A DNA stretch of 64,000 nucleotides. Origin: Gibbula magus (taxonomy: Eukaryota > Mollusca > Gastropoda > Trochida > Trochidae). Numbering within the stretch: the stretch's first letter is position 1; each line of letters begins with the position of its first letter. The stretch spans positions 83,784,134-83,848,133 of the forward strand of contig OW388293.1 in NCBI GenBank assembly GCA_936450465.1, written 5' to 3'. A model generated the notes under the pieces. The model saw nothing but the letters and a program-made list of their open reading frames with translations, ran no database searches and was not told the DNA's origin. The position numbers were made by a program, and so were the translations under genes. Positions 1-10,593 of the stretch are shown in pieces.

Positions 1-264
1 AGTGTAACTATCTCATGGTGTAAGTGTATACAAGTCGAGATGCGTGTCCGACCCGCTCCTTCAGGGTAGCTAGCTGCGAGGGGAAATCTTTATTGGGAAA
101 CTAGTGAGAAATAAGATTGACTATTGTCGTGGACTTCTACAATGGGAGTTTGTTGGCTGTGGAGATGGGTGATATACGGGCGTCGTTTTCTCATCATTAT
201 TACACTCGTGAAATATATTTTTTTTAAAATAACATTTAAAAAATCCTAACTTACGAAATAAAGA

Positions 265-330
265 TAACATGTATAACAACTTCTTTATTGTGAACAAACA
301 CGATGTTTCCACCTGATACATCCTCGATTA
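265..330 (-). repeat. Dispersed terminal motif, copy 1 (possibly Penelope-like)
   Basis: Read on the minus strand this contains GGAAACATCGTG followed by CACAATAAAGAAGTTGTTAT. The same block, with GAAACGTCG in place of GAAACATCG, recurs at 7120-7200, 8835-8930 and 63737-63830. I think it is the end of a Penelope-like or related retroelement, because such ends carry hammerhead-like cores and a Penelope-like coding relic lies in this window. That link is inference. Confidence 0.4.
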
Positions 331-406
331 CCCAGGGTTGTATAAGTGTTCCGGCACTCTCCACTATATCAGTGGGTAACCGAGGATGACCTAATAAGGA
401 GAGAAG

Positions 407-470
407 ATATGCGCTGTCAAATGTCTTGTTTGTTCACAATAAACAAATTGTTATACAGAAAATAGTGTTC
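407..470 (+). repeat. Dispersed terminal motif, copy 2 (diverged)
   Basis: It contains TTGTTTGTTCACAATAAACA and then AATTGTTATACAGAAAATA. This parallels the minus-strand copy at 265-330 and the tail of the copy at 8835-8930. It lies about 100 bases from copy 1 in opposite orientation, so the pair may be an inverted insertion. Confidence 0.3.
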
Positions 471-759
471 TCTTATGTACTCCTTCTCCCTTGTCCTTCA
501 AAGATGTGTTTGAATTGAAGATGCACCAGTTTTAGCTAGAGTCTCGTATCTGGAGGAAACAAAGTGATGGGTTATTGATGGAATCTACGGTGGATGCCCG
601 TACAATGGAAACATCATTCAATGTATCGACAAATCAAACTAAAACGTGATGGGGACAGAATCTTCGTATGTGGTTTCTTTTTTAATTTGGAGAAAAGAAA
701 TGATTACATTACTAGGAGAATTCTACATGTTCACAGCAACTTTTTATACATTTGAACAT

Positions 760-838
760 GTAACCATCATACCACGTGTACGTGGGCCGTAGGCCTTTCA
801 ACTGAAATAAAAGATTGATTGATTGATTGATTGAATGT
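760..838 (+). repeat. Retroposon 3' end with (TTGA)n tail
   Basis: CTGAAATAAAAGATTGATTG runs into a short GATT/TTGA microsatellite. A short tandem tail after an AATAAA-like stretch is typical of 3' ends of RTE-type non-LTR elements and their SINEs. No coding part is visible, so only the tail end is called. Confidence 0.35.
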
Positions 839-2009
839 AGTTCCATTTTGAACCAATGACGTCTCAATTAGTTTATGTTTTATCTAATATTTTTGTGACA
901 AATAGTGTATGATACAGTACGTTATTGAAGAAGTGGATGGATGACTGGCTGTACAAGGAGAGGGTATTATATGTTGTAGAACTCGTTCTTTATCCTTTTC
1001 TCAGTGACTAGCATATTTTAATCCAAAACCAATGCTCTGTAATATCGTCTCGTGACTTTATTCGCCTAGTTGACCTGCCATATTTCTGTTGCCCTGAGAA
1101 CACTCCAGAGGTCAGATCGAACTCGCTAAGCGTCACACTGTGTCGGCTGCTGGACACGTTTCACTGCATCGCTGGCAAATTGTACATCGTCTGCTTCAAA
1201 TTGGTGTCGTCTGTATCCAAATTGATGTCGTCTGCTTACTAATCACATACATTAAATACGATGTAACCATCCCGTCATTGTATAGCGACGGCCGCTGGCA
1301 GCCATAGATTCGTGAATACGTTATTGCAATGTCGGGTCTATTGTAAATATATTTTTTATAAATACAGAAATTCCGTTTTCATTACAAAAAACAGAGTCTA
1401 CCAGGACACCCGACATCAATTATCAAATTACTTCAAAACGAAGATCATGAAGTATTTCTAATGTATATATGATGTTGCAACATTGATTATAGTTTTTCTT
1501 TTACTGGATCTTAGGTACATAGGACAGAAACGACACAGAATAATCGCCTTGTTCACAAAAGAAGGGTTCAAACAGGTTACAATCGTAATATATCCGCAAC
1601 ACAAATGAGTTCTTGTTAGAGTACCAGAACATATGTGCTAGTGGCGGACTGGTTCCAGAGAACACAATGGTTGAATTAGTTAGAATTACCATCGATAGAT
1701 TAGTGCTTATGACTTAACCTTGCATCTGCAACCGACAAGTTCAAGAAATAATAGCAAAGTTTGTATTTAATGTATTGTCCGTAGTCTCACATTATCTGCC
1801 CGCTTCTAGGACAAAAGGAAAGTCGGAACTGGTTTCAAAGACCATTATATCGGAAATAATTGATGTCTTGCCTCATAGATTTACTCTGTTCATATTATGT
1901 AGGCTATTTTAGTATCAGATTAGAAATACTTGCCATTTAGATAGTGAGGAAATATAACATGGTTATATTTTGGATAACACTACCTTCAATAGTACAAATT
2001 CTTGTACTT

Positions 2010-2152
2010 TTTTTTTTTTTCTTTTCGGGCCGAGTCCCATGGGGGATTCGAACCCACGCCCTCAGAGTCAGGCAACTATCGCCAGCATTGACTGTACCAA
2101 CAGCTTACCACACGACCATTTCGCCTCGACAAAAATCGAGGTCCAACAATCG
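2010..2152 (-). repeat. tRNA-derived SINE
   Basis: On the minus strand the block holds an A-box-like TGGTCGTGTGGTAAGC and a perfect B box GGTTCGAATCC (plus-strand 2044-2054). It ends in a poly-A tail seen as the T run at about 2009-2022. The tRNA-like head has extra bases between the boxes and does not fold as a clean tRNA by eye. I therefore call it a SINE rather than a tRNA gene. Confidence 0.65.
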
Positions 2153-2621
2153 ATAGTTAAGCTAGTTTTTACATTCAATACCTCTCTGATAGACGTAAAT
2201 TTGGCACAGCTCCCTAGGCTGAATGCATTAGAAACGTAGAAGAAAATAATAAGTCTCAATAAAATGTCACTGTTATTACTACCAGGAATTGAGACAAAAG
2301 CTTTATTACATCATTAAGCTTCTAAGTACGGGAGGGAACGTCAGCAGGTACACGCCAGCCAACACATCCGACACTAGAGCTCGGCAGTACACCGTTAAGA
2401 CGGCTCAGTGGCCCGTAGTGTTGATACAGCGGCGTACCAACAACCCATACTGTTGAACCGCAGCCATGGAGCACGGACAACTATTTGCCCCAGCGTATCA
2501 GTTCATCACCTCTCTTCACCTCTGTGGACAGAATGCGATCATCCCGAAGTCCGCCAACCTCATGTCGTAACAGTCGTCAGAGGAGTCGCGTGTCGGTAAC
2601 AATCATCCCGTGGAAAACAAC

Positions 2622-3449
2622 AGAGGCTTCCATAGGGGTACAAGTTGTAACCCTGACCCATTCTTACAGAGGCTTCCATAGGGGTACAAGTTGTAACCCT
2701 GACAGCCTTCTTACAGAGGCTTCCATAGGGGTACAAGTTGTAACCCTGACACCCTTCTTACAGAGGCTTCCATAGGGGTACAAGTTGTAACCCTGACACC
2801 CTTCTTACAGAGGCTTCCATAGGGGTACAAGTTGTAACCCTGACACCCTTCTTACAGAGGCTTCCATAGGGGTACAAGTTGTAACCCTGACCCCCTTCTT
2901 ACAGAGGATTCCACAGGGGTAGTAACCCTGACACCCTTCTTACAGAGGATTCCATAGGGGTACAAGTTGTAACCCTGACACTCTTCTTACAGAGGCTTCC
3001 ATAGGGATACAAGTTGTAACCCCGACACCCTTCTTACAGAGGATTCCATGGGGGTACAAGTTGTAACCCTGACACCCTTCTTACAGAGGATTCCATAGGG
3101 GTACAAGTTGTAACCCTGACACCCTTCTTACAGAGGATTCCATAGGGGTACAAGTTGTAACCCTGACACCCTTCTTACAGAGCCTTCCATAGGGATACAA
3201 GTTGTAACCCTGACACCCTTCTTACAGAGGCTTCCATAGGGATACAAGTTGTAACCCTGACACCCTTCTTACAGAGGATTCCATAGGGGTACAAGTTGTA
3301 ACCCTGACACCCTTCTTACAGAGGAGTACATAGGGGTACAAGTTGTAACCCTGACACCCTTCTTACAGAGGAGTCCATAGGGGTACAAGTTGTAACCCTG
3401 ACACCCTTCTTACAGAGGAGTCCATAGGGGTACAAGTTGTAACCCTGAC
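2622..3449 (+). repeat. 47-bp minisatellite, about 17 copies
   Basis: The unit contains CAGAGGCTTCCATAGGGG, then TACAAGTTGTAACCCTGAC, then CCTTCTTA. Copies are tandem and head-to-tail with few substitutions; one copy near 2905-2935 has lost several bases. Left copies carry GGCTTCC, middle copies mostly GGATTCC and the last ones GGAGTCC or GGAGTAC. Variants are therefore clustered along the array, as expected from local unit exchange. Confidence 0.95.
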
Positions 3450-3534
3450 GCTCCTATATGTCAGGAGAACCTCACTAGGAGTAATATAAGCTGCAGCACG
3501 CCGTTCTTACTGAAATAAAATGCTAAATGAAAAT

Positions 3535-3815
3535 GTTAATAAGTGTTATACCAATGGCTAAGTGAGTCAATGAAATGAGTTCTAAAACGAATGTTCATGG
3601 TTCGGTTAAGCCATACGAGTCCATTTCCCTTGGAGCAGCTCGAAGTAGTTCAAGTGATCTGGCTGATGTAGCGATACCTTAAATATGGCACCATGACAGA
3701 ATGGTCGTCAAGCATCTTGCTGTCTGAACTCTCTGAACTCTCGAAAATCGACTAACAGATTACAGATTAACCTCTCACACTGAAGAGTTCGACAAAAACG
3801 TGCCACAGCGGCTTT
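3535..3815 (-). mobile_element. MITE, partial third copy of the CTGTAGCACG family
   Basis: On the minus strand this segment matches much of the two fuller copies at 51909-52379 and 53645-54143. Shared blocks include the segment around GAGAGTTCAGACAGCA and GGTATCGCTACATCA. Its outer edge near 3797-3812 (ACGTGCCACAGCGGC) resembles the terminal inverted repeat of the family. The inner end is lost or diverged. Confidence 0.6.
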
Positions 3816-3939
3816 TAAAATACTACAAACAGAAGCAAATGTTGTAGGTTGGTGAGCTATTGCTCTGATAGGAGGCTTGACGTTTTCCGGTGAAGGATTG
3901 ACACAGGTCACGGGTATTCTTCTAAATACATGGGTAGAC

Positions 3940-4190
3940 ATCAGACTCAATACAGCTTGTATCTACTGTATCTTTGCAGCGGGAGACACTTGTCTCCGTG
4001 AGAATTTGCAGCAGAGTATCTTCTGTCGATGTGAATTCCAGCAGTGCACTTGAGTACCATATGCAGAAGTGTGTCTGGGTTCTGTTTACACGCGGGAAAA
4101 CTTTGGTCAACGTCGTTTTGGTTGAAGTGATGCCTTCTAGATTGGAGCTGATAAACTCCTATCATCAGTTTGATTTGGATGACCACAGCT
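3940..4190 (-). pseudogene. LINE ORF2 C-terminal relic (zinc-knuckle tail)
   Basis: The minus-strand translation reads YQLQSRRHHFNQNDVDQ and then CKQNPDTLLHMVLKC. It resembles the Cys-His tail that follows the reverse transcriptase of many molluscan non-LTR elements, where a CxxC is followed by ET/DT, HxLL and a final Cys. The expected first Cys is replaced and the frame stops shortly after. No reverse transcriptase core is visible nearby, so this is a short decayed fragment. Confidence 0.45.
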
Positions 4191-4649
4191 GCCCTGTCAT
4201 GTCAGTTGATGCTGACTGGATCCCACGCCTGGTGTCATTTTGTAGATGTATCCGTATTCAGGTGAAAATCTGCGTTCTTCTGTTCACTTCGTTGTTCAAG
4301 TGATTTCGGGTGCCTCCTTGATTGTCCTCTTCCAACATGATGTTGTTGAGTGGTTACCTAGTAGGTCATGTATGGGGATGGTAACCCATAGGCGGTAGTT
4401 TGGCCCCGGCCCTGTTGAACCAGCTCTGTCTCTGAGACCTATAGCTACTGACCGGTACACTTGGAAACTTGTGTTCAGTGGAGTAGACATCCTGAATGAT
4501 ACGGTGGAGCAGCATTAGTCCATAATAATTTATATACGGGAAGGACACATATCTCATATAGGTGGTATGCGGTCTTTGGATATATTCCATGTAGATTATA
4601 TGGCTTACTTATTTTCTTTAAAATGTATGTGACAAGGCTTTCCCTTCAG
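4191..4649. other. No gene recognised
   Basis: AT-rich sequence between the LINE relic and the minisatellite. Open frames are short and show no domain. Confidence 0.5.
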
Positions 4650-6135
4650 ATGACATTCATTATCATTTAGATTAATTTCGTGACCATTAAAATTATATTC
4701 GTGACCATTAAGATGACATTTCCAACCATTCAGACATATATCGTTGCTTAGAATGTAGACATCGCTACTCACCCTTCATAATTATGATAGTATTCCCCTT
4801 TCGGTGACATTGCTTACTATTCTATATAAATGGTTACATTTCATATGCCAATTCATACCATTCAGATGCATTCCGTACCATTCAAATGTTATTTGTACCA
4901 TTCAAATGGCATTTCGTACCATCCAGATGTCACTTCTTACCATTCAGACAACCTTTGTTACCATCCAGATGTTATTTCGTACCATCCTGATGTTATTTCG
5001 TACCATCCAGGGGTTATTTCGTGCCATCCATATGTTATTTCGTACTATTCAGGTGCTATTTCGTACCATTCAGATGCATTTCGTACCATTCAGATGCATT
5101 TCGTACAATTCAGATGCTATTTCGTACCATTCAGATGCAAATTCATACCATTCAGACAACATTCGTTACCATTCAGATGCTATTTCGCACCATTCAGATG
5201 TTATTTGTACCATTCATTAGCCAATTCATATCATTCAGATGCATTCCATACCATTCAAATGGCATTTCGTACCATTCAGATGCATTTCGTACCATCCAGA
5301 TGACATTTCTTACCATCCAGATGACATTTCTTACTATCCAGATGACATTTCTTACCATTCAGACAACGTTTGTTACAATTCAGATGCATTTCGTTCCATT
5401 CAGATGCACTTCTTACCATCCACATTTTATTTCGTACCATCCGCATGCATTTTGTACTTTTCAGATGTCAGTTTATACCACTAGATGTCAGTTCTTACCA
5501 TTCATATGTATTTCATACCATCCGATGTTAATTATAACCCCTCTGATGACATTTTGTAACATTCAGGTATAATTTCTTACAATTCAGGCGACTTTTGATA
5601 CCAAACTGACGGCTGTTCTAATCATACTATTCTGATGTCAGGTGACTGTTGATACCATTCTGTTTATGTCATTTCTTACCATTAGATGTCAGCTCTTACC
5701 ATCAGATGTCAGTTCTTACCATCATATGTCATTTCTTACCATTAGGTGTCAGTTCTTACCATTAGATGTCAGTTCTTAACATTAGATGTCAGTTCTTACC
5801 ATCAGATGTCATGTTTTACCATTAGATGTCAGTTCTTACCATTAGATGTCAGTTCTTACCATCAGATGTCATGTTTTACCATTAGATGTCAGTTCTTATC
5901 ATTAAATGTTAGTTCTTACCATTCAGGTGCATTTCTTTTCATTCGGGTGCATTTTTTATACCATTAATCCAGATTGCATATCTTTTTAAAAAATTATATT
6001 CATACCTCATTTCTGATAATTTAGATTGCATTTCCTACCATTCATATGACATTTCTTTCCATTATATGGCATATCTGACCATTAGATGGCTTATCTGACC
6101 ATTAGATGTCAGTTCTGACCATTCACGTGGCATGT
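4650..6135 (+). repeat. Degenerate 20-22-bp minisatellite in two sub-arrays
   Basis: From about 4650 to 5580 the unit is about 21-22 bp, with the core ACCATTCAGATG followed by CATTTCGT or TATTTCGT. From about 5670 to 5930 it changes to a tighter 20-bp unit, ACCATTAGATGTCAGTTCTT. It fades to about 6135. Open frames of 138, 157 and 183 codons through it (Ser-Tyr-His-Ser-Asp-like repeats) are by-products of the repeat. All three frames stay open and none has a gene-like start. Confidence 0.9.
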
Positions 6136-7119
6136 CCTACCTACCTTCTTCGGGTACAGGAAGTACCCCCAGACAGCCACTAGCGACCATTTATAACTGT
6201 TATCCACAACATTGTCTTGTATTACCAGAATAACTTTTAACCAAAATTACACATCATTAAGGTGACATTTGCTGCAATCAAGATACAATCAATTTTCAGA
6301 AGGAAAGTGTTCTCTACGATAGCAATTATCCATCAAGGGTCAAGGGTCAGCTGCTCCAGTACCACTCCTAGTTGGAGTGGCGGTTGCTGTATGTGACACC
6401 TACGTGACAATATGTGTACACGCCTCCACCGCAATGTCCCGGATTCTCCTCACGTAATGTGGCTCATTCCTCGCTTTCATTTCGTCCCCTGGTCGGGTAA
6501 CATTCACCTGGTCGGGTAACATTCACCTGACAACTAGATACAGGTGGGCTGACCACTTCACACTGAATATCTGATTGATCCGCTGTTTGGGTGGCTAACT
6601 CTGACCCAAGGTCAGATTCCATCTTGCTTCTCCATTCATTCATCGCTCAAATTGTACAAACTGTATATTGTATCAAACAAACGAGACTTTTTTAAATCAA
6701 AGTTTTATTTCTTATTCCCTGTTACGTAATAGGAGCCAATGAGTTCTTTATAAAAATGAAGGATTCGGATTTTGTTTTTAAAAAACAAAAACACAACACA
6801 CACACATTCATGCAATAGAGATGTTTTATTCGGCAATGGGGGCACAGACCCATTATAAACACTATAAGCATATATAAAACAATAAGACATAACACTGAAG
6901 CGCCTGTAAACATGGAGTAGTCTTAATAAGTATCTGGTAAATGATTTTAAGTCGTCATAGACAATGGTCACAGTGATAGAAACCTCATCCACACTTTAAA
7001 TGCAAGAAATTGTATTTTCCAAAATTATTTGAAGTCTTTTCCAAAATTATTTGAAGTCTTGCTAAGGCTAACGCTGTCGGTTTTAAACTACATTTGCCTA
7101 TGAAGAATAAAAAAAATTA
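6136..7119. other. Intergenic, no gene recognised
   Basis: Contains a 17-18-bp direct duplication at about 6493-6530 (CCTGGTCGGGTAACATTCA twice) and a 21-bp duplication at about 7019-7062 (CCAAAATTATTTGAAGTCTT twice). A minus-strand frame at 6705-6992 has no recognisable domain. Confidence 0.5.
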
Positions 7120-7200
7120 TGGATTTACAACTTCTTTATTGCAAAGATATGCGACGTTTCGGTGTAGATACTAACACCGTTATCAAGCATTTGCCTATGT
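7120..7200 (-). repeat. Dispersed terminal motif, copy 3
   Basis: On the minus strand GGTGTTAGTATCTACACC can fold into a short stem (GGTGT/ACACC). It is followed directly by GAAACGTCGCA and then GCAATAAAGAAGTTGT. The layout of stem, GAAAC and AATAAAGAAGTT is shared with the copies at 8835 and 63737. Confidence 0.45.
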
Positions 7201-7295
7201 TAAAAAAAACAGTGAATCAAATATCAATCAACATTTTTCAAAGCAACTTGGCAGTAAGAATCAAGAATAAACCAAACTCCTGTCACAATTGTTCT

Positions 7296-7350
7296 CAGGT
7301 ATATATCGCCTTCCGGGAGTCGAACCCTTACACGTGACGACTAGCTGCAG
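7296..7350 (-). repeat. Possible tRNA-like SINE fragment
   Basis: The minus strand contains GGGTTCGACTCCCGG, a good Pol III B box with its flanking T-stem pairing. No convincing A box is seen at the right distance. It may be a SINE remnant next to the terminal motif at 7120-7200. Confidence 0.25.
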
Positions 7351-8834
7351 CCTGAATACAGGGTTCATATAGTGGTGCTTCTCTCCAAATTATAACGTCA
7401 TATTACTCCTGTAAATATAATCATCTCCAATAAAACTAAATTTGTTGCGTGTAAGATTACAATTAATCATATTTACATGTGTACATATTATGTATAATTT
7501 AATACGACGTATTGGTGGTGATACCCCCGCCCATGATTTACAGAACACGACGTGAATATTGATGGGTTGATCTACAAATATTAAACAACTGTCTGATAGT
7601 ATGCCATGTACATAGAGGTTAAGGCACCACGCCTTTTATGTGAAATGAATATATGAGTCTCGTATGAAGTTATAAATAGACAGACTATATATATATATAG
7701 GCATCACAGGGCGATGATATAAAGGATTAAGTTGTGTTCAATAAGGAGTTCAACTCAGATGAAGATTCATGCTTTGTCATAGAAAACATGTACTTTTGAA
7801 AATTCCTGAAAAAATATAATAGTTCTTTTCGTTAGAATATTTTCGACTAAAATGAAGTCTTCCAAAAAAAATTAAATCATGCAACGCATTTCTTAATATT
7901 CTTGATTTTGAAGTTAAGTTGAAGTTAGACTTGCTGAATGGGACCCTATAGATTGTACTATTTTATACACAGTCGTCTTATTTCGCAATGACTTCTACAT
8001 TACAACTTTATTTAATGGCCGATTCTGAAGCTCCTATATTCACAAATGACATATTTTGACGATTTCCTCGCCCGCGGTACACATAAATAAACTAATAATA
8101 GACTCTTTAAACGATGGGGCGTGGACATGGGATATTTATAAACCTCGACCTGACGTTTATAAAGATGTATCAAGATACACGGATCGGATGATATCTCGTC
8201 TTCACCAGGGATAGGCTGATACTTATACTTCTGATGTCCGCATAATCACACGTGTTTTGTTTATTTGGGTGGTTAATATGCTATATGATAAACATTGAAT
8301 ACATTTAATGAATGGTTTACTTGCCGAGTTTACGTTTATAAATTGTTGGGTTTTCATCAGCGGTCTCATCACCGTTGTAGGTAAAACTGTTCATCATTCC
8401 TTATTAACAAAAGCAGTATATGGGCGATATACCCATGCATAGAACATTTTATGCTATTGCATTTGTGCAACGGAGTATATGGACAATGTCATGACGTTGT
8501 CATCATCAACATGACGTCTCAATGCCATATACCGTTACATGCGTTAGAGAATACGATAGCATTGTCCCGTTTAATAACACATTTATGAAACAAGTGGTTT
8601 GGTATTTAACGAGCGAAAGCGATGAAGAATGATCAAACAGGGATACCTTCAACGAGCGAGTAGAATAACATAAACTACACACGACATCACAATAGCTTGA
8701 ATTAATCAACTCCATGTACTACATGACTCCAATGTCTTGACATCATCAAGTACCTGACTCACGATGTAGTGACGTCCCAAAGATATTCGTCATCAAAATG
8801 ATTAATTACAATTGAAACTTAATCCAATCACATT
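7351..8834. other. Intergenic, no gene recognised
   Basis: AT-rich sequence with a short TA microsatellite near 7687-7700. I found no exon with convincing splice sites or domain. Confidence 0.5.
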
Positions 8835-8930
8835 CCACCTGATGAAGGAGTTAGCATATACATGATATCCGAAACGTCGTGTAACTTCACAATAAAGAAG
8901 TTGTTATCCAGAAAATCTTGTTTTCTTGAA
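8835..8930 (+). repeat. Dispersed terminal motif, copy 4, with hammerhead-like core
   Basis: CTGATGA at 8839-8845 is followed by GGA...TCC, then GAAAC at 8871-8875 and GTCGTG. After that comes CACAATAAAGAAGTTGTTAT. CTGATGA and GAAA separated by a stem are the two halves of a hammerhead ribozyme core, and hammerheads are known in Penelope-like element terminal repeats. The base pair that should close stem II is A-C here, so the ribozyme is probably decayed if it is one. Confidence 0.4.
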
Positions 8931-10245
8931 TACTCCACTGAAATGGCCCTCAAAGACTATAGAATACAATGTATGTATACCAGTGAGATATGTTTGTACG
9001 TATGGAGTACTTTGATACGTACGGTATATGCATTTGCCACGGGGAGACTACACAACCATTATAATCCTAGCTGCCTGCAGTGTCATGAGCACAGATAGGC
9101 CTACTATAGAGAATTTCCCCATTTTATTTTTATCCGTGAGAGTTGATATGTTGATATGTTGATATCAGAAAACACGAGGGCGGGATTATATTTATCATTC
9201 AAAATCATCATTCTGTATTACTTTCAGAAAAACAGAAAATGAATGAAGGAGACAAGGTATGACATGCACGTGCATCTAGTTCACGTGCATCTAGTCGTCT
9301 GCTGTTGGGAGGTTGTTGAAGTGGTCAGAGCTTCACACGCAGTAAAACTCTATAATTGTTTTTACATTACCACTATCAAAATAGCACTTTGAAATGAGGG
9401 ACGTATACGGGTATATCTAAATGTATATGCCAGGGAATATAGCTGCATTTCAAATACTTTTATGAGGGACACTTCGATCTGAATTTGGTAAGATGAATTT
9501 TCAAATATAGGCCTCCACACTGCATTTTAAAAATCGCATTTTTGAGAAAAACTCTATTTAGAATATTCGATATGTTCGGTTTTAAATACATTAACACATT
9601 TCTTCTCGTTTGAATTGTCACTTCAGTATTGGACATAAATAAGTGATAAGTAAAGACGCCAGACGTGCTGGGGTATTAACACAGAAACAAATATACTAAT
9701 GAACGATACTCATCCGAATCGGGACATAAAAGGCAAGATACGCTTGACCTAACTTTGTTTACTTATTGATGGAAAGCATAAGTAAGTAAGCTAATGAACT
9801 CATTAGCATAATGTTATTCCCGCTCACATAAAAGGGAGGAAATATTTCCTGGGAGCCGACTGACAGGCCGCATCGATAAGTGTGTTGTCTCTATGATGGT
9901 GTTTTATGATATTGCAGGCGAGTGGAATGTGCGGGCAGTGATGTGTGACGCGCTATAACGGAGGACCCCGCATTCCTTCTGCCTTACAATGTGACGTGCC
10001 GTAGGTGACGTCATATCTTCAGCAGGTGTGAGTGAAAACGAGGCCGATTACGGAGCACATTATTTTGTTTGATCGCCAATTTACCGACAACTTGTGGCCT
10101 CAAATCGATAAACAGAACAAATTCATCGAGCGGACTAGATTCTCCATGAATTCCTCTGTCGGATGCTTCATTTTGAACGGACTATGTTGACTGGTTGAAT
10201 TTTACTTGTGTTTTATCGAAGACGTGTTGTGATATCGCTGCCAAA
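8931..10245 (+). promoter_or_regulatory. Upstream region and probable 5' UTR of PAWR
   Basis: Sequence before the PAWR start. No TATA box is evident. The last 250 bases are less AT-rich and contain a CRE (10006-10013). Two short upstream frames precede the start: ATG at 10146 with 14 codons ending at 10190, and ATG at 10184 with 4 codons ending at 10198. They matter only if the transcript starts upstream of them, which cannot be seen from sequence alone. Confidence 0.4.
10006..10013 (+). promoter_or_regulatory. CRE-type site TGACGTCA
   Basis: A perfect palindromic CREB/ATF consensus lies 233 bases before the PAWR start codon. A half-site, GTGACGTG, lies about 15 bases upstream at 9991-9998. 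Position close to a start makes regulatory use plausible, but an 8-mer also occurs by chance. Confidence 0.4.
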
Positions 10246-10593
10246 ATGGCGTCGAGTTCAGTAAGTCAGGAGAGTTTAGACATGGAAGACTTCGAGACGA
10301 CGCGGCAGAGGAATCGTATCAGGACTCACCGGGGGAGGGGGATGTTCTACCGGGGGGACAGGGACGGTGGGGACCATGTGGACAGGGACGGACAACAGAA
10401 CGGGGACGGGGGAGAGGGGGGACACCCTCCATCATTTGGTCAGGATCACGATTCGCCCACGCGAATCGCCGGCCGGAGCAAAGATAAAAGAAGCCGACCA
10501 AATCATCTTCACAAAGGCAAATTACCAAAAGACAAACGGAAGCTGAGAGAGAAGAGGCGGAGTACAGGCGTGGTGCACTTGCCATCAACCGAG
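10246..10593 (+). CDS. PAWR: PAWR exon 1 (residues 1-116)
   Basis: Begins at ATG in the context CAAAATGG and ends before the donor GTATGT. The N-terminus is rich in Gly, Asp and Arg (about residues 25-60). It ends in the conserved basic core KRKLREKRRSTGVV and then HLPSTE. A frame upstream of the ATG stays open for 17 codons but begins with TTG, so the ATG is preferred. The exon ends in phase 0. Confidence 0.9.

Larger units (their letters stand above)
1..1999. other. Intergenic, no gene recognised
   Basis: I see no coding exon here. The stretch holds two short motifs possibly related to Penelope-like element ends (265-330 and 407-470) and the 3' end of a retroposon (about 760-838), listed separately. 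The remainder is AT-rich unique-looking sequence. The short open frames have no recognisable domain and no codon bias that stands out. Confidence 0.6.

Noticed and set aside
2010..2152. A tRNA gene on the minus strand
   Set aside because: The B box is perfect, but the head does not fold into a cloverleaf by eye and a poly-A tail follows, so it is a SINE.
4804..5572. Overlapping open frames of 138, 157 and 183 codons on the plus strand
   Set aside because: They run through the 21-22-bp minisatellite, all three frames are open, and the peptides are simple repeats of His, Ser, Asp and Tyr.
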